This document shows positions 56,503 to 64,000 of a stretch of DNA of 64,000 bases, in pieces. A program made the position numbers and the translations under genes. How positions within the stretch are numbered: the stretch's first letter is position 1; each line of letters opens with the position of its first letter. This stretch comes from Artemisia argyi (taxonomy: Eukaryota > Streptophyta > Magnoliopsida > Asterales > Asteraceae), in assembly GCA_030686995.1 (NCBI GenBank), contig CM060703.1:119084861-119148860 (forward strand). The letters are read 5' to 3'. The notes under the pieces are model-generated. The model had not been told where the DNA came from, ran no database searches, and saw only the letters and a program-made list of their open reading frames with translations.

Positions 56503-57098
56503 TAGGGATGGCAACGGGTCGGGTTTGGGGCGGGTTTTAATGTACCCGTACCCGTTTAGAATATCCACACCCTTACCCATTTAATATTATCCATCGGTTT
56601 TTCGGGTTTTCCCGCCGGGTATCGGGTATCCTCAATTGAATATTTTATGGACAAAATCTCGATTATCATGACTAAATCATGCTAAAACCCACCGAAAAAA
56701 TAAAGCAAAACATCCTAATATATTTAAAAAGTTAGAAAAATTACCGTATCAAATGATTTTACGTTTTTAAATAAATCATGTAAAACATCCAAATGTTTTA
56801 GATAATAAAGATATTATATTAAAATTACAAATGAAAAGAAATTATATATAATATATATATGTACTCTAATTAATCATTATAACAATAAAGCGGGTACAAA
56901 TTCGGGTAAACAGGTATGGGTACGGGCATGGGTAATCGGGGCGGGTATTACTAAAACCCGTCACCAAACCCGCACCCGGATATTTTTTTAATCAATACCC
57001 GAACCCACGCCCAAACCCGCCAACCCGCCCCCGAACCCGACCCAACCGGTTCGGGTTTTGATTTTCCCCGTCGATTTCTGGTGCTTTTGCCATCTCTA
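56503..57098. mobile_element. hAT-type element (596 bp), TAGGGATGGCAA ends
   Basis: Perfect 8-bp direct repeat CTATTTGG (56495-56502, 57099-57106). Ends TAGGGATGGCAA and TTGCCATCTCTA pair at 11 of 12; TAGGGATGGCAA is a classic plant hAT terminus. Both sub-ends are packed with CGGGT/ACCCG words in opposite orientation, the centre is AT-rich. No transposase. Confidence 0.95.
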
Positions 57099-57106
57099 CT
57101 ATTTGG

Positions 57107-58160
57107 ACGGCGACAATTAACAACACGGTATATTTATGCGGATTAAGTTATCACTTTAAACATCTGTTAAGGTGTCTTAAAATTCATTCAGTTAGATAGC
57201 TCATCTAATGGTTTCTTTAATGGAGTCTGATTTTGCGATGTTTAGGGGATGATTCACATGCACTGCTACATTTTAATCAATCAAATTTATGGCATTGCTT
57301 GAGAATATTTCTTTTTTCTTTTCCTTTTTTCTTTTTTTTTTTCTTTTTTTTTTTTTTTTCTTTATTTATTTATTTCTTTATGGTGATGAGTTTTACTTGC
57401 GTACACTATATTGGTAAAATTGGTCTTTATAAATATTTAATACTCCGTATTATTTTGTTGTGTTTAAATATGTAAAACTTTGCGTTATCTTTTGTCTTTT
57501 TACCGTCTCCCGGTACGATATAAATGAAAACGTGGAATGGGCCTGCTCTGGGCTGCAATAACATCTACATGCGTTGTATACAAAACAAATTTGCCAAACA
57601 AAGAGTCTAATAACTTTGATTATATTATAATTTTAACGTATTCGTGTTAGAATTAACTCCGTTTAATAAATAATTTGTTACTAGTAAACTTTTGTTTAAT
57701 AGATATGTTAACGAGATTTGTCATGTATTCAACTTGTATTAAGCAAACAAAACATGTTTACAACTTTACATATGCCAAAATAACTTGTCAGGTAATTTTC
57801 ACAAAATGTAATTCTTGGAAGGGTTATTCCATATATCTCGCATAAATCTTCAGCGTATAGAATAGAAAACTAGCAGGGTATCCGGGTAACATTTTCAGTG
57901 ATCAATCCTTTTCGATAATGAGTTTTTCATAATATTAACTTTACGGATAGCAATATATTTAATTTGAAATAACTTTAAAAAAATAGTATATTATACCATA
58001 TAAAAATACTAAGTTACTCTTGTGATACGGAGATAACATAGAGACAGTAGCCGGTAACATTATCATGGTAGGAAGTCATTAAAATACGTAGTGAGTATTT
58101 TATACACAAACATGAGTTTTTTATACACAAAAATGAAAATTGATAATTACTTTTTGCTCT
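57107..58160. other. gene-free stretch
   Basis: AT-rich, with a T-rich run at 57310-57375. A reversed Helitron-like end (CTAGCAGGGTATCCGGGTAA) at about 57874. Nothing else supported. Confidence 0.4.
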
Positions 58161-60660
58161 TTTTCTAAAAGCTTAATTTCTGGCACAAATTAATTGTTTG
58201 CTTTCGATCCCCATCAAGAGTAAAAGCTTGTGACACTTTCTCTTTTGATTTTAAATTGTCATTTTCAATTTGCAAACCTTTGATTTTAAGCTCTATGTTT
58301 TCAATTTCTTGTGAAGCAAATTTTTCATGAAAACTTTGAAACCATTTGAGCATATTGATCTAGTTGTGTTTGCCTACTCAAAATTTGGTTCTCATTTTCA
58401 TTTCGTAACTCAAATTGTACTGCAACTTCGGCTCACTATTTTCAACAAATTTGTTTCTGTTAACACACTTTTTTTTGTTTGCCGGAAAATAGTACGGAGG
58501 CGTAATTTAAACGAACCTGACAATTTTATCAGCCCAAAATTATCACAATTTTCAGCCTGAAATTATAATAAAGTGTTTTACGGCAAACCAATTATTAACT
58601 GTTATCAACTTTAGCCCACCTTTCAAATTTCACTATCATCGGCCCACTTAAACTTTTATAACCTTAACCCTAGATATAGTAACATGCTTCTTCTCATTCA
58701 CCACACAACTTGCAGACACTAAAACTTTATCACACTTAACTTGCTTCTTGTCTTTCTTTTGCTACCTCAAATACTCAACCACTTACACTCCTTTTCATTT
58801 CATTCCTAGTCACACAATCAATCTCATTTCTTCTTTTAGTCGAAGACCATTTCTTGTTTTCCTTTGTTACAAATAAAACACAACCCAAGAATGACCTTGT
58901 ATTTCTTATCTAAATCAAATCCATAAACACCCATTTTATTTCCTTGGTGATTCTTTCGGTATAGTTCTTAATGGTCTCGAGTAATATTTGTTTCTTATGG
59001 TGATATTTGGCTAAGATCTTGTTCAAAGGTCTCAAGTAAGTACGATGTTGCTCGAATCTTTGTTTTTCTTTTTTTTGTTTCAAGAGATCAATGATAGATT
59101 TGTTGAAAAGATTTTGATAGAACTATTGATAAAATTGTACAACACAAGATCTATTTTTTTCTTTTCTCGTTCTTTTAATTTTTATGTTTCGAAATTTGTT
59201 TGAAGTTGGTGGAAGCAAAAGTTTTCTCAGATTATGTTTTGGACTGATGGCTTTATTTTGAAGTGTTTGGTTGAGTAGATTGATAAGATTTTACATTGTG
59301 ATAATGAATTGAATAGTGGTTTTTTAGTTGTATTTGTGCTTTATATAGTTGTAAATAATGCTTTTCATTTGTATCGTATATACTTTTAGATTTGGTACCT
59401 AAATTTATTGTGCAAGAGTAATTGTGTACAAAAAAAGTATTGTACAACCTGCTTCAAGTGCACACGAGCTCTCAATTGAATGCGCACAATCATGTGCAAC
59501 TCCAAAGAATACAAACAATCCTGAAGTTACACAACTCCCATGTTTGTGTATTGAATGTCATACAAACCATTCCAAAATTACAATAAAAAACTCACACATC
59601 TTTTTCAATTGCTTACAAATAAATGTGACTTTTCAGTTGGATTTTTAAAGATTATAAATAACAAACTATCACCATCTTCACCACCATCATTTTTAACTTC
59701 ACCACCATCATTTTTTTTGAATGATTCCACCATCATATGAAAATGATATCGTAGTTGAATACATAACCCATCAATGATATATTTGAAGCTTAGCTTCGTA
59801 AAACACCAAATCTCAAAAACAAAATACCAAAACTCAAACCAAATCAAAATACCGAATCTAAAATCCTACAAGTATATCTATCCCACAATGATATGTGACC
59901 TCAGATCTGTTACATCTTTATCAGTCCAAGAAAAGTCAAAACGAAAAGGAAGTGGAAGATGGACAGAAGAAATAGCCATTATCACAACTACAAACAACAA
60001 AAACTACCAGCCTAATCCCATTACCTCACGTCCAACAGTGAACAACTACAACTGAAATATAAAAGATCCCATCTCTACAACAACACAAACAACTTTCAAA
60101 AATAAAAAGGAAAAGACAAGATCTGAGATCTGATTTCACCTTATTTATTAAGCTTTATAGATTTTATAAGTGTGAAACTCATTCACCATTGATCTATTTA
60201 GAAGCATGCACTTCCTTTCAATATCCGAATACATAAATAATATAACAATAACAAATTTGTTATATTATTTTTCTTTCATTCGGTAACATAAACGAAACAA
60301 ATTAAAACAAACCTACCCGAGACCATCATCATGATCTTGAAGCCAAAACCAAAAGGACACAACTTGAGAGAAGACAGAGATCTTTACAGACTAAGCCATT
60401 AGTGGGTTTGAAAAGTAAGGACTTTTGTTTGGCGTTCGTTTTTTTGCAGCTTGATAGATTTGGTATTTGGGTTACACTATTCGAATAAAGATTAGTAGAG
60501 GAAGAAAGGGTTGTGTTTGTGCTCACATTCGAAGGTTGCTAAGATTGGTCTTCTGTTTGTGTGGTTGCCTGTAGAATTAGATTAGGGTTTGATGTGAGTT
60601 GTGTGTTCACAGAAAAGAAGCGTGATATGTGTGTGTGTGTGTGTGTGTGTGATTAGGGCA
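58161..60660. other. no supported gene; possible leader-like stretch
   Basis: 58165-58353 minus is a short coiled-coil-like open piece (IENIELKIKGLQIENDNLKS) that could be a retroelement gag scrap. 58680-59035 plus looks like a transcribed leader (pyrimidine-rich, ending CTCAAG before TAAGTACG), but no coding exon follows. A (TG)n run is at 60630-60651. Confidence 0.3.
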
Positions 60661-61136
60661 AATTGTGACACAAATAAGGGTTAGTCTATATTTCAGGTTA
60701 TAATTCTTTTGGACTTCATATCCGAATTTTATAATGGGACGTATAATGTTGTGTGCTAGTTTGTAAAAAGAAAACAAGCTGGTGCTCTTTCTTATTTTGG
60801 GCAAAAGTCAAAACTAATTAGTAAATGTTTCATATTTTACTTCTTTTACTTGATTCCATTTGACCCAACAAGGAGTAATAAATTGATACGTTTATACTCA
60901 ACTTTATAGTATTTATTTACTTTTAGTTTTTAGTAAGAAACCTACAACATTTTAACTTGAATTGTTTTCATTTGAAACACTCATCATATAATTAGTTTGG
61001 GAAGAGCATAAACACATACAACAACGATGTATACTCCAACGCCTCCAATCATATAAGCGAACAAAACAAAACTGACTCACATGTTTAATGGACAAGCTAA
61101 TAAATTTCTGTCTTAAAAAGTTGAGCTTTAGAAAGA

Positions 61137-61181
<45 letters not shown>

Positions 61182-61972
61182 CCTCAATAACATGGTACAA
61201 AAAGTTTTGTGAATCACATACGAATTTAGTTAGCTACTCAACAACATAATCCGTGCATCACAAAGATCCGAACGCCTTGTTTATTTAAAGTCTATATTAT
61301 AAAATCTTAAAAAATTAATAGGAGAGAATTATTAATTTGCATTATAAGGTAGTATAGATAATGACTAGTCATTAATGATACATAATCATGCCTTGACATG
61401 TCATCAATGCCATGAATGTCACATCATCAAGCGAGTTTGAAAACAAAACAATTAAGATATTTTTCCTGACAGATTGCTTTAAAATGATACGACTCATTGT
61501 CATTATTAATTAGTATTTCTTTATTATTAGTTAAGTTAGTTTCCTTTTATTATATTTATTGGTGAGAAAGCTAGGTTATTAGGGTAAGTCTACGATATTC
61601 TATATTATAAATATGGCATTAGGATTGTAACTTTTATTAAAAAGAATGATATGAATTATTGATTTGGTTTTCAATTGAGGAGTCAGTTTATCCCACTAAT
61701 ATAAACTATTGAGGGTCGGTTGATCCCATCAAAATTGACCATTTATCTTTGTTATTTCATTCTTTTCATCTTTTTATCGGTCTGGTTCATATCAATTGGT
61801 TTTTAAGTCGTTCGATTCTAGGGTTCACAAAAAAGTGTTCATAAAAAGTACTGTTCATTCGAAATTAGTGTCCACGGTTCTTTTATTGTATGTAGATTTC
61901 TTGGATCAATGGCACGCATATGGCTGATTATAATGGCAGAGCTATGCAGACTTACAAAAAAAGTTCATAAGG
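60661..61972. other. gene-free stretch
   Basis: AT-rich, with a run of about 40 A at 61139-61178 and no coding signal. 61550-61800 (CTAGGGTTATTAGGG...TCATATCAATTGG) has an LTR-end look, but I cannot fix borders. Confidence 0.4.
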
Positions 61973-63732
61973 TGTGACAACCGGTAATTTAGAGACCCTT
62001 TTCAAATTTACCGCATTACACTTTCATAACCGTGAAATTTAAACTATCGATGATTTTACCGAGTCTCGTGAATTTTTGAGGAAACTCGAAGTTTTTATAA
62101 CGTGTTTAACACTCTGCGTACTATTTAGTTTACCTCTATATACCTTAAATTAGGCACTACGTGACTTTGGCACTAGAAATCCTAATCAGACGTGAAATAA
62201 ACAATTTATGAATTTATTTCTTTTGACGAACGTATTTGTAGTCAAATATTTGGAAAACTTAAACTGCGAACCATGAAACAACAAAAATGAACCCGAGAGT
62301 GGTGATGAAACATTTTTCTAGTACCGATTTGGTTTTGACAACAAAAATTTGGAAAACATTACGTTTTATTTAATAAATGTATTTATTATCACCTTTTACG
62401 TAAAAACGTATTTAAACCCAACAGTAACGTTTAAAAACACAAACGGTGACATCTAATATTTTTCCGGGAATGAAAATTAGTTAAACCGAGTGAGGTAACG
62501 ATAATTTCACCACTAGTCCTTACCCCGAGATCAAATAACTAAGAAAACTAGGGACCGAAGTGCAATTTACTCAAAATACACACACAAATACATCCCCACA
62601 CCCCTCTTTCTCTCTTCTTGCGCCGGCCACATACACAACACACACACACACACTTCATTTTTTTTATAACCTAACATCACCAAATTAATCTCTATCACGT
62701 CCCCATCATTTTTATGTAACTTTTACATCATCAAACAACTTCTTTCACCACTTTCTTGATGAATTCGAGCCATATATCACTACATACACCATCCTTGTTG
62801 TTCAAATCTTGATAAACTAAGAAGAAAAGGTAAGCTAATGGGTTTTTCTTGTGGGTTTGACTTTAACCCGAGTCAAACTTACTATAAACTTGTAATTTTG
62901 GGTTTAAACTAAGTGGGTTTTAACATTTTATTGGTTTTTGGTTAATAAAAACATGAAACAAACAAGTTTGGTATAAATTTAAGGGTGTTTGGTTTTGGAT
63001 TTATTTTTCGGTCGTGGTTAACCCACGACTTTTTGATGGGTTTTGTGTTTCTTGACCCATTTTGTGGCTTGTGGTTGATTCTTGATGCATATTGGATGAT
63101 TTGGTATTGATTTGGTTGTGTAGCCGAGGACCCTAAGGCCCTTTGGCCGCGGGTTTGGCTCGTGCAAGGGCTAGTCGAGACCCTATGGTCATGGTTTTGG
63201 TCCTAGTAGCCGACTTGTGTTATTTTTCTTGTTATGTTAATGTTTTGGTTATGTTTATTATGGTTTATTTGAGTTTTTGAAGTATATTTGCTAACGTTAT
63301 AACTTTTCGGCAAATATGATAATATTGAACTTGTGGTAATTTATTTGGTTCATATTGGTTGAAGTATTGATATTATGGGATTGTATTTTGGACGTTGTGG
63401 ATATTGAGAATCGATTGTGAGACGATTTAGAATGACGGAGTTTAGGTTAGATGAGTGTCGTAGACGACCTCGTGATGCTTGAAGTATTGTTTTGGGAATA
63501 TTGGACTTGGTTTGATGATGAGATGGAGAATATTTATTTTGTGACAATATATATTACTTGTGAGGTTGTGCAACGTCGGAGTTGTCTTGACTTTCTAGTC
63601 AATTGCTACTTCGACAATGCCGTAACATGGACTTTTTAGACATTATTAATTTGTAGACCGGGAAGTGATGACTCGGACACGTGGACTCGGATAAATAATA
63701 ACTCGTTAAAATTCATTTATAACAGCTAAGTT

Positions 63733-63817
<85 letters not shown>

Positions 63818-63826
63818 TATATGCAA

Positions 63827-63894
<68 letters not shown>

Positions 63895-64000
63895 TTACAT
63901 GCCCACTTATATATATTAAATAAGCAACATGATAAATAATAATGTTAACGATAACTATTAACTATTAAATTAGATTAATATTTATCGAAAACTTTATTGA
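61973..64000 (+). mobile_element. probable long Gypsy-type LTR, runs off the window
   Basis: Starts TGTGACAACCGGTAATTT, a start common to long plant Gypsy (chromovirus) LTRs. Then come ACCGAAGTGCAATTTACTC, CGCCGGCCACA and a CCGAGGACCCTAAGGCCC block, without coding content. The right end is outside the window, so the call rests on the left terminus and overall composition. Confidence 0.5.
63738..63892. repeat. (TA)n-(CA)n-(TA)n microsatellite
   Basis: About 38 TA units, then about 11 CA units, then about 22 TA units, with short AAACTTATATGC interruptions. Confidence 0.95.

Noticed and set aside
1..64000. CRISPR arrays, operons, rRNA genes
   Set aside because: None seen. Tandem arrays here are plant minisatellites and LTR repeats, and the genes are spliced and eukaryotic.

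Overview
This is plant nuclear DNA: AT-rich, with spliced genes, long introns, microsatellites and many nested transposable elements. The retroelement proteins are of a type I associate with the daisy family (Asteraceae, possibly tribe Anthemideae). That assignment is recalled protein style, not a search result.

Four host genes can be supported. (1) A PHD-finger protein of the MMD1/DUET-like family on + at 16360-19325, three coding exons, about 651 aa. (2) and (3) A tandem pair of PLATZ zinc-binding transcription-factor genes on - at 19487-27062 and 29541-33808. I rebuilt both from four exons each; each starts with a coding exon of only five codons lying 2.5-2.9 kb upstream of the zinc-finger exon. 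(4) An intronless, membrane-anchored probable S-adenosylmethionine-dependent methyltransferase on - at 54879-56039.

Layout. 1-15.8 kb is broken mobile DNA: a Copia reverse-transcriptase stub, a large gag-like pseudogene with an inverted C-terminal piece, LTRs of three families, a Gypsy gag-protease pseudogene with LTR and primer site, and a MuDR-type transposase remnant. 15.8-34.3 kb is the gene island, where MITEs, a mini-Helitron and microsatellites sit in introns and flanks. 34881-45700 is one complete-ended LTR retrotransposon with no pol. It carries a degenerate Copia-like gag and a separate sense ORF of about 347 codons. 45.7-54.5 kb is another mosaic, with TRIM-like small LTR elements interrupted by two hAT-type insertions with 8-bp target duplications. 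54.9-56 kb is the methyltransferase, 56.5-57.1 kb a third hAT-type element, and 61973 to the window end looks like one long Gypsy-type LTR.

Most notable structures: a GC-rich hairpin module present seven times, in every LTR copy of the 34.9-45.7 kb family and three more times inside that element; three back-to-back templated DNA patches at 99-184 whose sources lie up to 6 kb away; the PLATZ pair with repeated 5' leader modules; and an insertion at 52438 whose exact empty site survives in a paralogous copy at 48048.
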